From contig WREE01000063.1 of assembly GCA_009779515.1 (NCBI GenBank), positions 1 through 10,300 on the forward strand: a stretch of 10,300 nucleotides of DNA, in the 5' to 3' direction. The notes under the pieces are model-generated. The model did not search any database. It saw nothing but the letters and a program-made list of their open reading frames with translations, and had not been told where the DNA came from. This document shows positions 1 through 6,884 of the stretch, in pieces. The stretch comes from Symbiobacteriaceae bacterium (GTDB lineage: Bacteria > Bacillota > JAAYKD01 > WRDA01). The position numbers were made by a program, and so were the translations under genes. Within the stretch, counting starts at the first letter, position 1; each line of letters starts with the position of its first letter.

Positions 1-191
1 AGAGCAAATTGCTCACGAAGACTGTAATAGAGAGCATTGTGCTGTTCGGCTTGTTTGAGGTTTTTGGTTTCAAATATGTATGCTGACACATGATTGCAGG
101 CGTTGGAATAGGCGCGCATGGTCTTCAGCAACAGCACAGACTGCTCTTTACTGGGTTTGATCTTGACTTTGGCTGTAATCGTGACAAGCAT
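1..191 (-). CDS. tnpB: TnpB/OrfB-type IS200/IS605 transposon protein, N-terminal part (cut by window edge)
   Basis: Reading the minus strand from an ATG at 191-189 gives 63 uninterrupted codons that run off the left edge. The translation starts MLVTITAKVKIKP and contains SKEQ, then AYSNACNHVS near residues 27-35, then HNALYYSLREQFA near residues 51-63. This pattern (K-P-x-x-EQ, Y-x-x-ACN, H-x-ALYY-x-LR) is the usual N-terminus of IS200/IS605 OrfB, the TnpB RNA-guided nuclease family. The RuvC-like catalytic part and any guide RNA would lie outside the window. A ribosome binding site AGGTGG (199-204) sits 7 bases before the ATG, and a good promoter lies further upstream. It is transcribed away from the phn operon. 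The start is well supported; whether the full gene is intact cannot be judged. Confidence 0.85.
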   Translation of the reverse strand, partial: MLVTITAKVKIKPSKEQSVLLLKTMRAYSNACNHVSAYIFETKNLKQAEQHNALYYSLREQFA

Positions 192-203
192 TGTATCACC
201 ACC

Positions 204-238
204 TTTCCTGATATTGACTATAGCAGAATTTCAGGAAA
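204..238. repeat. Imperfect inverted repeat overlapping the tnpB promoter (possible IS-end hairpin or operator)
   Basis: TTTCCTGATATT (204-215) pairs with AATTTCAGGAAA (227-238) at 11 of 12 positions, leaving an 11-base loop. The symmetry centre falls in the -10 box of the tnpB promoter. IS200/IS605 elements carry a subterminal hairpin at each end that the TnpA transposase recognises, so this may be the element's left-end hairpin. It could equally be an operator. There is no T-run, so it is not a typical terminator. Confidence 0.6.
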
Positions 239-245
239 TGGTCAA
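217..245 (-). promoter_or_regulatory. Sigma-70-type promoter of the tnpB gene
   Basis: On the minus strand a -35 box TTGACC (245-240) and a -10 box TATAGT (222-217) are separated by exactly 17 bases. Transcription would start near 209-211, about 20 bases before the tnpB ATG. The 5' leader then contains the AGGTGG ribosome binding site. One arm of the inverted repeat 204-238 lies in the promoter spacer and the other lies at the predicted start point. Confidence 0.7.
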
Positions 246-354
246 GTTCTAAATTCATAACAATAAAGGAGGGAGCGCATTCCTCGCCCACTTATAGAAG
301 ATGGGTGTATCTTGCGTGAGCGTATGATGAAGAATGAAAGGGGATATCGAAATT
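239..354. other. Intergenic region between the IS element and the phn operon
   Basis: This stretch should hold the IS element boundary and the start signals of the phn operon. I found no convincing sigma-70 promoter, Pho box or terminator on the + strand. A perfect AGGAGG (267-272) is present but is not followed by an ordinary start codon at a suitable distance. The sequence GAGCGTATGATGAA at 318-331 recurs exactly at the phnC start (1303-1316). The operon promoter may therefore be atypical, need an activator, or lie inside the IS element. Confidence 0.5.
337..343 (+). promoter_or_regulatory. Ribosome binding site supporting the phnD start at 355
   Basis: AAAGGGG (337-343) lies 11 bases before the ATG at 355. 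The upstream ATG at 334 overlaps this purine run and has only a weak GAG in front of it. The choice of 355 is also favoured because it places the positively charged residues directly before the lipoprotein signal helix. Confidence 0.45.
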
Positions 355-1299
355 ATGTATTCTCTAAAGAGACTCTCAGGGTTCGCCTTGGCGCTGCTGC
401 TGTTGGTGGCATGTAATACCGCACCTGCCTTGGAACCGACAAACAGGCCTTCCGCGCCCGATCAGCCGGCCTGGAAGGCAGAAGTAAAAGAAATTATCAT
501 CTGCTACCTGCCTAACGAATCGACTAACCTGGTGGTTGAAGCCCGGGGTTTGCTGCAAAAAGATCTCGGCGATTACCTCGGCATTCCTGTCAAAGAGCTA
601 TCCGTTTCCGACTATAACGCGGTTGTGGAAGCTATGCGGACGGGCAAAGCCGATATTGCCGGATTTGGCCCGGTTACTTATGTTCAAGCCGCCGAGAGGG
701 CTGGGGCTGAAGCCATGTGTGTTACCGCTACCCACAGCGATATGAACAATACCGGCTATACTTCGCAGTTTATTGTCAGGGCTGACAGCGATATACAGAC
801 ACTGGAAGACCTGAGAGGTCGGAGCTTCGCCTTTGTCGACCCTTCATCGACTTCGGGAAATTATGTTCCCACCCTGGAGCTGATGAATAAATTTGGCCTC
901 TCCAGTGATGACCTCCATACCAACGGAGCATTTTTCGAGTCTGTTATGTATTCAGGGGGTCATGTTAATGGTCTTCGCGCCATTTTGGCAGGCGATATAG
1001 ACGCAGTACCCATTGCTTCGAATACATTGAAAAATGAACTGCGCGCCGGTAACACCACTGAAGCAGACTTTCGCATCATCCACGAATCTCCACGCATTCC
1101 CGATTCCCCTGTTTCCATACGTGGTAACCTGCCTACCGAGCTTAAAAAACTAATCCTCGATTTTTATCTGAATTACGATAATCCCGAGTATTTCGAACTC
1201 AGCGGAGGTTACAAACCGGAGGATGAAGCGCGTTTCATTCTCACCATAGACAGCGATTATGACTATGTGCGCGACCTTATGCAAAAAGTGATGCCTTAA
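355..1299 (+). CDS. phnD: Phosphonate ABC transporter substrate-binding lipoprotein PhnD
   Basis: This is the extracytoplasmic solute-binding protein that captures phosphonates and delivers them to the PhnC/PhnE importer. From the ATG at 355 it begins MYSLKRL, followed by a leucine-rich helix and a lipobox LVAC with the acylated cysteine at residue 20. That suggests a membrane-anchored lipoprotein rather than a free periplasmic protein. Family hallmarks are FGPVTY (residues 104-109) and DPSSTSGN (162-169), the serine/threonine-rich loop that binds the phosphonate group in PhnD-type proteins. The length of about 314 residues is normal. An in-frame ATG at 334 would add seven residues, but its ribosome binding site is poor. 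phnC follows after 9 bases. phnD is the first gene of the operon, as in many DCEE-type phosphonate transporter sets. The exact substrate range cannot be read from the sequence. Confidence 0.93.
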   Translation: MYSLKRLSGFALALLLLVACNTAPALEPTNRPSAPDQPAWKAEVKEIIICYLPNESTNLVVEARGLLQKDLGDYLGIPVKELSVSDYNAVVEAMRTGKADIAGFGPVTYVQAAERAGAEAMCVTATHSDMNNTGYTSQFIVRADSDIQTLEDLRGRSFAFVDPSSTSGNYVPTLELMNKFGLSSDDLHTNGAFFESVMYSGGHVNGLRAILAGDIDAVPIASNTLKNELRAGNTTEADFRIIHESPRIPDSPVSIRGNLPTELKKLILDFYLNYDNPEYFELSGGYKPEDEARFILTIDSDYDYVRDLMQKVMP

Positions 1300-1308
1300 C
1301 AGGAGCGT

Positions 1309-2103
1309 ATGATGAATAGTGTGTTACGAATAGAAGGCCTGTATAAAACCTACCCCGGCTCCTCAAGCCCGGCACTGGCAAATGCCTCGATGGAGGTAAG
1401 GGCTGGGGAAGTGGTTAGTATCATTGGCGCGTCAGGCGCTGGAAAGACGACTCTGATGCGCTGTATAAACCGCATGGTAGAACCTGATGCTGGGGCGGTC
1501 TTCATTGAGGGAACGGAAATTACCCAGTTGCGGGACAGCGAGCTACGTAACGCCCGACGGCGTATTGGGATGGTATTTCAACACTTTAATCTGGTCAACC
1601 GCCTTACGGTTATGCAGAATGTCCTGCACGGGCGCCTCGGTTACATGAACAGCCTTGATGGTGTTATGGGCCGTTATAGTGAAGATGACAAGCTGCGGGC
1701 TTTAAACCTGCTCAGGGAAACCGGTCTCGAAGAGTATGCCTATAAGCGAGCAGGGGAGCTGTCAGGCGGCCAGAAGCAGCGGGTCGGAATTGTGCGTGCT
1801 GTTATGCAAAAGCCAGCCGTGATGCTCTGTGACGAACCTATTGCCTCCCTGGATCCAGCCAACTCCCGAGTGATTATGGACCTTATCTGTGAATTGGCAA
1901 AACAGGGCAACATAGGCTGCCTCGTCAATCTGCATCAGGTCGAAGTCGCTATGGAATTTTCTGACCGCATTATCGGGATGAAAAAGGGTTATATCGTCTA
2001 TGACGGAACTACCTCCGCTCTCACCGATCAAAAGCTGGAATATATTTATGATAAACCGATGCATTTATTAACGATCCGAAGCGAGGTGGCACAGGATGGC
2101 TAA
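1309..2103 (+). CDS. phnC: Phosphonate ABC transporter ATP-binding protein PhnC
   Basis: This is the cytoplasmic ATPase that drives phosphonate import with PhnD and the two PhnE permeases. All ABC motifs are present in order: Walker A GASGAGKTT (residues 40-48), Q-loop VFQHFNLV with Q91, signature LSGGQKQR (151-158), Walker B VMLCDEP (171-177), D-loop ASLD (179-182) and switch histidine H209 in NLHQ. The stretch VFQHFNLV-NRL-TV followed by NVLHGRLG is characteristic of PhnC. The length of 264 residues is normal for the family. The ribosome binding site AGGAG (1301-1305) is 3 bases from the first ATG and 6 from the second (1312), so translation may really begin at the second methionine. The end overlaps the start of phnE1 by 8 bases. 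Confidence 0.95.
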   Translation: MMNSVLRIEGLYKTYPGSSSPALANASMEVRAGEVVSIIGASGAGKTTLMRCINRMVEPDAGAVFIEGTEITQLRDSELRNARRRIGMVFQHFNLVNRLTVMQNVLHGRLGYMNSLDGVMGRYSEDDKLRALNLLRETGLEEYAYKRAGELSGGQKQRVGIVRAVMQKPAVMLCDEPIASLDPANSRVIMDLICELAKQGNIGCLVNLHQVEVAMEFSDRIIGMKKGYIVYDGTTSALTDQKLEYIYDKPMHLLTIRSEVAQDG

Positions 2104-2914
2104 AAGCAACGAGAGTTCCATTTCTACTGGTAGAACCCCCATAGCCCACCCGGATGATCGCCGCAATGTGCTGGTGTTTGCACTGACGGTTGGCATACTC
2201 TTTACCTTCGCCACATGGTATACCGGTTTTAACCCTTTTACCTCATTGCTGGAAATGAGCGAGTTTGGTCGCTTTATTACCCAGGACTTTTTACCGCCAC
2301 GGGTTACCAACATGCCAGGTATCATGGCTGCCATGATGCAGACAATCTACCTTGCTCTGGCTGCCAGTGGCACGGCGATGGTCCTGTCGCTGCTTTGGTC
2401 TTTTTGTGGGTCGACGGCTGTCATCAGGAATAAAAGCATCCTCACACTGGCTCGCAGTCTGGCTTCGGTGATACGTAATATTCCGGCGTTGATCTGGACA
2501 TATATTTTAGTCTTTTCCTTCGGAATCGGTACACACGCCGGTTATTTAGCCCTGACTCTCTCTTCCACCGGCTTTTTAACCCGTTCCTTTATGGAAACAC
2601 TGGATGAGGTAGCCGCCGAAAATCTGGAAGCATTACGGGCTACGGGAGCGAGTACCCCAGCGGTGATCGCCCAAGCCATCATCCCAGCGGCCATGCCTGG
2701 GCTGGTCTCCTGGTTCCTCTACTCTGTGGAGCTGAATATCCGCACCTCCACCATTTTGGGTCTGGTCGGTGCGGGTGGCGTCGGTCTGTTAATGATGACA
2801 TATATAAAGCAGTTCAACTATGCCGAAGCCAGCTTTGTTATTTTTGTCGTCGCCGTCGCTACTATTGTTGTCAATTTGCTCATAGATATCATAAGAAAGA
2901 AGGTGCTTGCCTGA
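2096..2914 (+). CDS. phnE: Phosphonate ABC transporter permease PhnE (first copy)
   Basis: This is an integral membrane subunit of the phosphonate importer. After a hydrophilic N-terminus of about 24 residues there are several hydrophobic segments, for example near 25-45, 78-103, 127-160 and 245-265. The cytoplasmic coupling (EAA-type) loop that contacts PhnC reads EALRATG (178-184) with the following IIP (195-197). It is followed by the PhnE hallmark STILGLVGAGGVG (218-230). RNIPALIW (127-134) is also typical. The ribosome binding site GAGGTGG (2083-2089) lies inside the end of phnC. The gene overlaps phnC by 8 bases and phnE2 by 1 base (TGATG), pointing to translational coupling. It probably forms a heterodimer with the next gene product. 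Confidence 0.93.
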   Translation: MAKSNESSISTGRTPIAHPDDRRNVLVFALTVGILFTFATWYTGFNPFTSLLEMSEFGRFITQDFLPPRVTNMPGIMAAMMQTIYLALAASGTAMVLSLLWSFCGSTAVIRNKSILTLARSLASVIRNIPALIWTYILVFSFGIGTHAGYLALTLSSTGFLTRSFMETLDEVAAENLEALRATGASTPAVIAQAIIPAAMPGLVSWFLYSVELNIRTSTILGLVGAGGVGLLMMTYIKQFNYAEASFVIFVVAVATIVVNLLIDIIRKKVLA

Positions 2915-3843
2915 TGGAAATTGGTGATCTGTCAACCATGAGCCCCTCTGGAGTCGAGTCCGAAGTAGCCATGATAGCCACCCAGGTGAGGGCGGTGCAA
3001 ATGCCAGAGATTGCCTTTACTCCAGTTTCAGCGCTGGAGCTGCCCTACAGCCAGCGTGATGCCAAAATAGCCGTGAGCATCCCCCGCTATACTCTGCCCG
3101 TCACCTTGTTCTGGGGATGCGTCTTTATCCTCGTTATCGTCTCCTTCCTTTCACTGAAGCTGGACTTCGCCAAAATATTCTCCCGCGTTGGTAATCTGGG
3201 TGGGGTAGTGTCCAAGCTTTCACACCTGACCAGTGATAAACTCGATGTGGCTATCGGCGCGTTAATGGAAAGTGTGACAGTCACCATTTTGGCGACGGTA
3301 TATGGACTTATGATTGGGCTGATTGTGGGCGGTCTTGCTGCCGAAAATATAACTCCCTGGAAGCCGCTGGCTGCGATTTTGCAGAGCTTTTTCTCCTTGC
3401 TACGGGCAGTCCCCACCATGATCTGGGCACTGTTGGTGCTTGTCTGCCTGGGTTTTAGCCCGGCGACAGGCATTGTGGGTATGCTGTTTCATGTAGTAGC
3501 CTTCTTCGGCCGCGCTTTTGCCCAGAGCTTCGAAGAGGTGCCACAGGCAACCATCGAGGCCTTGCTAGCCTGCGGCGCGAACCGCCTGCAAATCTTCTTT
3601 TCCGCGATTATACCTGCCTCTTTAACCTCCCTGATAGCCTGGACTGCCCTTCGCTTCGAAGTCAACTTCAGCGAGTCTTCCATTTTGGGTATGGTTGGTG
3701 CTGGCGGAATCGGTTATACCATTATGGCATCGATGTCATCTTATCAGATGGAGCGTGCTGGGACGGCTATTCTTATGGTCTTTGTCTTTGCCTTTAGTTT
3801 AGAACTGCTGTTGACTTCCGTCAAGCGCAAGTTGAAGGTGTAG
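2914..3843 (+). CDS. phnE: Phosphonate ABC transporter permease PhnE (second copy)
   Basis: This is the second membrane subunit of the importer, homologous to the preceding gene. It has the coupling motif EALLACG (215-221) with IIP (232-234), RAVPTMIW (164-171) and the hallmark SSILGMVGAGGIG (255-267). These match the corresponding motifs of the first copy. It differs in having a polar N-terminal extension of about 60 residues before the first membrane segment (about 61-80), making it 309 residues against 272. The start at 2914 overlaps the phnE1 stop codon as TGATG, with an AAGG ribosome binding site just upstream. Internal start codons downstream are possible, but none has an obviously better ribosome binding site. 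The gene ends 3 bases before phnG, so transporter and lyase genes are joined without a break. Confidence 0.93.
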   Translation: MEIGDLSTMSPSGVESEVAMIATQVRAVQMPEIAFTPVSALELPYSQRDAKIAVSIPRYTLPVTLFWGCVFILVIVSFLSLKLDFAKIFSRVGNLGGVVSKLSHLTSDKLDVAIGALMESVTVTILATVYGLMIGLIVGGLAAENITPWKPLAAILQSFFSLLRAVPTMIWALLVLVCLGFSPATGIVGMLFHVVAFFGRAFAQSFEEVPQATIEALLACGANRLQIFFSAIIPASLTSLIAWTALRFEVNFSESSILGMVGAGGIGYTIMASMSSYQMERAGTAILMVFVFAFSLELLLTSVKRKLKV

Positions 3844-3846
3844 TTC

Positions 3847-4305
3847 ATGTCATCACACAATTTGGCCTGCACTACTGTTTCCAAGCTGGAATTTTCGCGT
3901 ACGCTGGCATCAGCAGACCGGGAGGCAGTTTTGGCGCTAGCCGGTGAAATCGAACGCAGCCACACAGTCGAGTTACTTAAAGAGCCAAGCAAAACGTTGG
4001 TGATGCTTCGCGCCCGAGAGAGTGTCAAAGGAGAGTTGTTCAATTTAGGTGAGCTATTGGCTATAGAATGCCTGGTGCGGGTGGATGGGCATCCTGGTAT
4101 ATCAGTTCTGGCAGGCAGCGACGCCGACAAATGTCGCGCCCTAGCCCTCCTGGACGCAGCGCATTCAGCAAAACTGGCGGTGATGGAACGGTTACTGCCC
4201 CGGGTGGCAGAATTGGAAGAGGTGCGCCAGGGGAAACTAAGGCAGGAAGCACAGGCGCACGCCAAGACACAAGTCCGTTTCAAAATCATGGAGGATCGCG
4301 AATGA
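3847..4305 (+). CDS. phnG: C-P lyase core subunit PhnG
   Basis: PhnG is a small subunit of the cytoplasmic C-P lyase core complex (PhnG2H2I2J2). With PhnI, PhnH and PhnL it is needed to transfer the phosphonate onto the ribose of ATP, forming ribose 1-phosphonate 5-triphosphate. The 152-residue length is typical. The family pattern is visible: FNLGELLAIECLVRVDGHPG (about residues 65-84), then a GSD-x4-ALALLDAAH stretch that matches the PhnG C-terminal helix region. The last 40 residues are strongly charged and probably helical. The ribosome binding site AAGGTG (3835-3840) lies in the last codons of phnE2, 6 bases from the ATG. Its stop overlaps the phnH start by 4 bases (ATGA). Confidence 0.92.
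   Translation: MSSHNLACTTVSKLEFSRTLASADREAVLALAGEIERSHTVELLKEPSKTLVMLRARESVKGELFNLGELLAIECLVRVDGHPGISVLAGSDADKCRALALLDAAHSAKLAVMERLLPRVAELEEVRQGKLRQEAQAHAKTQVRFKIMEDRE
4290..4294 (+). promoter_or_regulatory. Ribosome binding site that fixes the phnH start
   Basis: GGAGG (4290-4294) lies 7 bases before the ATG at 4302. The phnH reading frame stays open upstream to an ATG at 4068, but that extension lies wholly inside phnG and has no family similarity. This site therefore decides for 4302. Confidence 0.75.
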
Positions 4306-4889
4306 AGACAAATAGTGCTCCCTTTGATTTGATCCATGGTTGTCAGCGGTTGTTTCGACAAATTCTTCATGCCATGGCTAACCCAGGCATATGGGTTGAT
4401 TGTCCTGATCTTTCGGGCGAGTTCCACCGTGACGGCTTGCTCCTGCCTCTGCTCCTGACACTCTGTGACCCGGAAGCAAGTTACTGGTTGTCCAATTGCC
4501 CGGTGGATCTGGCACAGGAAGTTGCCCTACTCTGCGGCGCCAGAGAAGCATCTTTAGGCGAAGCCGACTTTGTTTTTGTGACAGAGGATCTTGAAGCGCA
4601 CACAGTTTTGCGTCAAGTACGGCCAGGTAGCTTTCTCGATCCCCATGACTCAGCAACCATTTTTATCCTACTGTCTCCCTACGAGGAGATGGCGCTGGGG
4701 ATACAGCAGCAGAAGATCCATGGGCCAGGTATCCCACCTGGCGGACGGGTTATAGAGCTTCCCCACAGTGCACTGACCTGGCTGCACGTGAGGCGTGAAC
4801 TGGCTTTTGAATACCCCCTGGGTGTTGATTTAGTATTGGTACATCCCGATGGCAAGCTACTCGCCTTGCCTCGAACCACGAAAGGTTAG
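4302..4889 (+). CDS. phnH: C-P lyase core subunit PhnH
   Basis: PhnH is a subunit of the C-P lyase core complex that binds PhnJ and PhnI. Its fold resembles PLP-dependent transferases but it lacks their catalytic residues. From the ATG at 4302 the protein has 195 residues, the normal size. It contains FRQILHAMANPG (residues 18-29), corresponding to the conserved FR-x2-L-x-AM-x2-PG near the N-terminus of PhnH. It ends with YPLGVDLVL (171-179) and LLALPRTTKG (186-195), the conserved C-terminus. An open frame extends upstream to 4068 inside phnG, but it is not part of this protein. The gene overlaps phnG by 4 bases (ATGA) and is followed by phnI after 8 bases. Confidence 0.94.
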   Translation: MKTNSAPFDLIHGCQRLFRQILHAMANPGIWVDCPDLSGEFHRDGLLLPLLLTLCDPEASYWLSNCPVDLAQEVALLCGAREASLGEADFVFVTEDLEAHTVLRQVRPGSFLDPHDSATIFILLSPYEEMALGIQQQKIHGPGIPPGGRVIELPHSALTWLHVRRELAFEYPLGVDLVLVHPDGKLLALPRTTKG

Positions 4890-4897
4890 GTGCAGAC

Positions 4898-6052
4898 ATG
4901 GCTTATGTTGCCGTTACCGGTGGGCAGGAGGCGATTGCTGCGTCAATAGCCTTGCTCAGGGAATATCGCTGTCATGGAGATAACCCCCTCGATCCAGTGG
5001 CTATGGTCAACCGTATGGGGCTCCTTATAGATAAGATTATGGGGGAAGCTGGGCTCTACTGCCCTGATCATGCTGCTTTGGCTCTGTTGCAATCGGAAGG
5101 CTCGGTAGAGGAGGCAGTCTTTCTCCTGCGGGCTTACCGCTCCTCCCTGACACGGGCTTATTACTCTATACCTCTTGATGGTGCGCAGATGCGTCTGTTG
5201 CGCCGTATCTCGGCGGCATATAAAGATGTCCCCGGAGGACAGATGCTGGGCGCGACCTATGATTATACCCATCGACTGCTGGATTTTTCATTGCTCAGCG
5301 AACATGAAGATACCAAGATCGACACAGCTTCCAGCGAAGATGAGGAATGCAATCCATTTCATGCGCTTCGGGTCTCCGATCTTTTGCGCGCCGAAAACAT
5401 CATCGTACAATCTCCTACACATGCTAAATCAAGCGAAACTGTCCCTGAAGATATCACCCAAAACCCACTTCGTTTCCCCACCCCCCGTTCAGCACGTTTA
5501 CAGGTTATGGCACGTGCTGAAAGCGGGTTTCTTGGCGGATTGGCTTATGCCAATCTGCGCGGCTTCGGTCAGGCACACCCTACAGTAGGCGAATTGCGAA
5601 CCGGTTGGTTGGAAGTCAATATCGACCATCCCCTGTTGGATGGTCAAACCCTCCATGTAGGTGAAATTCAAGTGACCGAAGTGGAGTCTTTCTTCTCTTT
5701 AGAAGAGGAAAGCCAACTTGAAGAGTTGCGCGATGATCCCCTCAAACGGATGGAGCGGGGGCAGGGCGATAAAGCCGACACCTCGACAAATGCCCTGCAG
5801 ATCGGTGTCGGGTATGGCTTGACCTTCGGCCGTAGCGACCAAAAGGCGATTTCCATGTCCATTATGGACTTTTCACTGGAAAAGAAATCGGAAGGTATTC
5901 TCAGCGATGATGAATTCGTGTTGCTCCACGGCGATTGTCTTGAAATGAGCGGTTTTATTTCCCATTTAAAACTACCCCATTATGTTACCTTCCAGTCTAA
6001 ACTCGACCGGGTGCGTTCAACACGGAAGGATACGGAGGCATGTCATGCTTGA
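4898..6052 (+). CDS. phnI: C-P lyase core subunit PhnI (nucleoside phosphonylase subunit)
   Basis: PhnI is the subunit that, with PhnG, PhnH and PhnL, displaces adenine from ATP by a phosphonate. By itself the E. coli protein acts as a nucleosidase on purine nucleotides. The start MAYVAVTGGQEAI is typical. Strong family motifs are KDVPGGQMLG (109-118), TYDYTHRLLDF (120-130), PRSARLQ (196-202) and GFISHLKLPHYVTFQ (352-366). The two histidines of HLKLPHY (H356 and H361) correspond to a metal-binding pair described in the E. coli complex. At 384 residues it is about 30 longer than the E. coli protein. Most of the excess is a charged stretch around residues 264-303, between the TEVE segment and GYGLTFG. 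The ribosome binding site TAGGTG overlaps the phnH stop. The end overlaps phnJ by 8 bases. Confidence 0.95.
   Translation: MAYVAVTGGQEAIAASIALLREYRCHGDNPLDPVAMVNRMGLLIDKIMGEAGLYCPDHAALALLQSEGSVEEAVFLLRAYRSSLTRAYYSIPLDGAQMRLLRRISAAYKDVPGGQMLGATYDYTHRLLDFSLLSEHEDTKIDTASSEDEECNPFHALRVSDLLRAENIIVQSPTHAKSSETVPEDITQNPLRFPTPRSARLQVMARAESGFLGGLAYANLRGFGQAHPTVGELRTGWLEVNIDHPLLDGQTLHVGEIQVTEVESFFSLEEESQLEELRDDPLKRMERGQGDKADTSTNALQIGVGYGLTFGRSDQKAISMSIMDFSLEKKSEGILSDDEFVLLHGDCLEMSGFISHLKLPHYVTFQSKLDRVRSTRKDTEACHA
6034..6038 (+). promoter_or_regulatory. Ribosome binding site that fixes the phnJ start
   Basis: GGAGG (6034-6038) lies 6 bases before the ATG at 6045. The frame is open upstream to an ATG at 5982 inside phnI, but the family N-terminus (EGYNFAFLDE) begins right after 6045. 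The start is therefore 6045. Confidence 0.75.
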
Positions 6053-6884
6053 GGGTTATAATTTCGCCTTCTTAGACGAGGGTGCCAAGCGGCAAGTGCG
6101 CCGCGCATTATTAAAAGCAGTTGCTATTCCCGGATATCAAGTCCCTTTTGGTTCGCGGGAACTGCCCATTGGCCGCGGATGGGGAACCGGTGGCATCCAG
6201 ATTACCCTATCGTTAATTGGCAAGGATGACGTCTTCAAGGTCATAGATCAAGGCAGCGATGATAGTGTCAATGCGGTATCCATACGTTCTTTCGTTTCTT
6301 CCTGTACTGGTGTGGAGCAAACAACGGATACATCACAGGCGACCCTTATTCAATCGCGTCACCGTATACCTGAAGCCCCCCTGCGTAACGACCAGATTTT
6401 GGTTTTACAAGTCCCTCTGCCCGAACCGTTACGAATGGTGGAGCCGCGGGAAGCAGTCACTAAGCGTATGCACGCCGAACTCGACTACGCACCCATGTGG
6501 CTAGGATTGTATGAGCATATTGTACGCGTTGGTGAAGTCAAAATTGGTGCTGATTACCCGGTACAGGTGGAAAACCACTATATAATGCTTCCTTCGCCTA
6601 TCCCCCGCTTTGACAACCCCAAGCTGCATATGAATGAGACGCTTTATCTTTTCGGTGCCGGGCGGGAGAAAAAGATTTACGCTATCCCACCCTATACCCA
6701 AGTCGCTTCGCTGGCTTTCGAGGATCACCCCTTTCGCATCGAGGATCAGGCCGACCGAGCCTGCCATCTCTGCGGCGCCCAAGGCGTCTTTTTAGATGAG
6801 CTGTTTGCCGAAGATGGACAAAAGATTTACCAATGTAATGACAGCAGTTATTGCCTGAAAAGGATGAATGAAAATGGAGAATAA
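6045..6884 (+). CDS. phnJ: C-P lyase catalytic subunit PhnJ (alpha-D-ribose 1-methylphosphonate 5-phosphate C-P lyase)
   Basis: PhnJ is the radical-SAM-type iron-sulfur enzyme that cleaves the C-P bond of 5-phosphoribosyl 1-phosphonates. It yields 5-phosphoribosyl 1,2-cyclic phosphate and the alkane (methane from methylphosphonate). The 279 residues align almost without gaps to the E. coli protein as I recall it. The glycine used as a radical site is present as G30 in AIPGYQVPFG. The four conserved cysteines are C240, C243, C264 and C270 (CxxC-x20-C-x5-C), and the last is equivalent to the thiyl-radical cysteine. LIQSRHRIPE (101-110), PSPIPRFDNPK (183-193) and LFGAGREKKIYA (202-213) are further hallmarks. 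All key residues are intact, so the enzyme looks functional. It overlaps phnI by 8 bases and phnK by 17. Confidence 0.97.
   Translation: MLEGYNFAFLDEGAKRQVRRALLKAVAIPGYQVPFGSRELPIGRGWGTGGIQITLSLIGKDDVFKVIDQGSDDSVNAVSIRSFVSSCTGVEQTTDTSQATLIQSRHRIPEAPLRNDQILVLQVPLPEPLRMVEPREAVTKRMHAELDYAPMWLGLYEHIVRVGEVKIGADYPVQVENHYIMLPSPIPRFDNPKLHMNETLYLFGAGREKKIYAIPPYTQVASLAFEDHPFRIEDQADRACHLCGAQGVFLDELFAEDGQKIYQCNDSSYCLKRMNENGE

Noticed and set aside
214..242. Possible + strand promoter for phnD starting with TTGACT at 214
   Set aside because: The expected -10 position reads AATGGT or ATGGTC, which is too poor a match. The TTGACT overlaps the tnpB promoter region by chance.
267..285. Short inverted repeat GAGG/CCTC upstream of phnD as a terminator
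   Set aside because: The stem is only about 4 base pairs and no T-run follows on either strand.
4068..4301. Upstream in-frame extension of phnH
   Set aside because: It lies entirely within phnG, its translation shows no PhnH similarity, and a perfect ribosome binding site sits before 4302.
3744..4427. Long minus-strand open frame of 227 codons opposite phnE2, phnG and phnH
   Set aside because: Its translation is serine/arginine-rich and low in complexity, with no recognisable domain. It covers three well-supported genes on the other strand.
5982..6044. Upstream in-frame extension of phnJ
   Set aside because: It lies within phnI, and the conserved PhnJ N-terminus and a GGAGG site both point to 6045.
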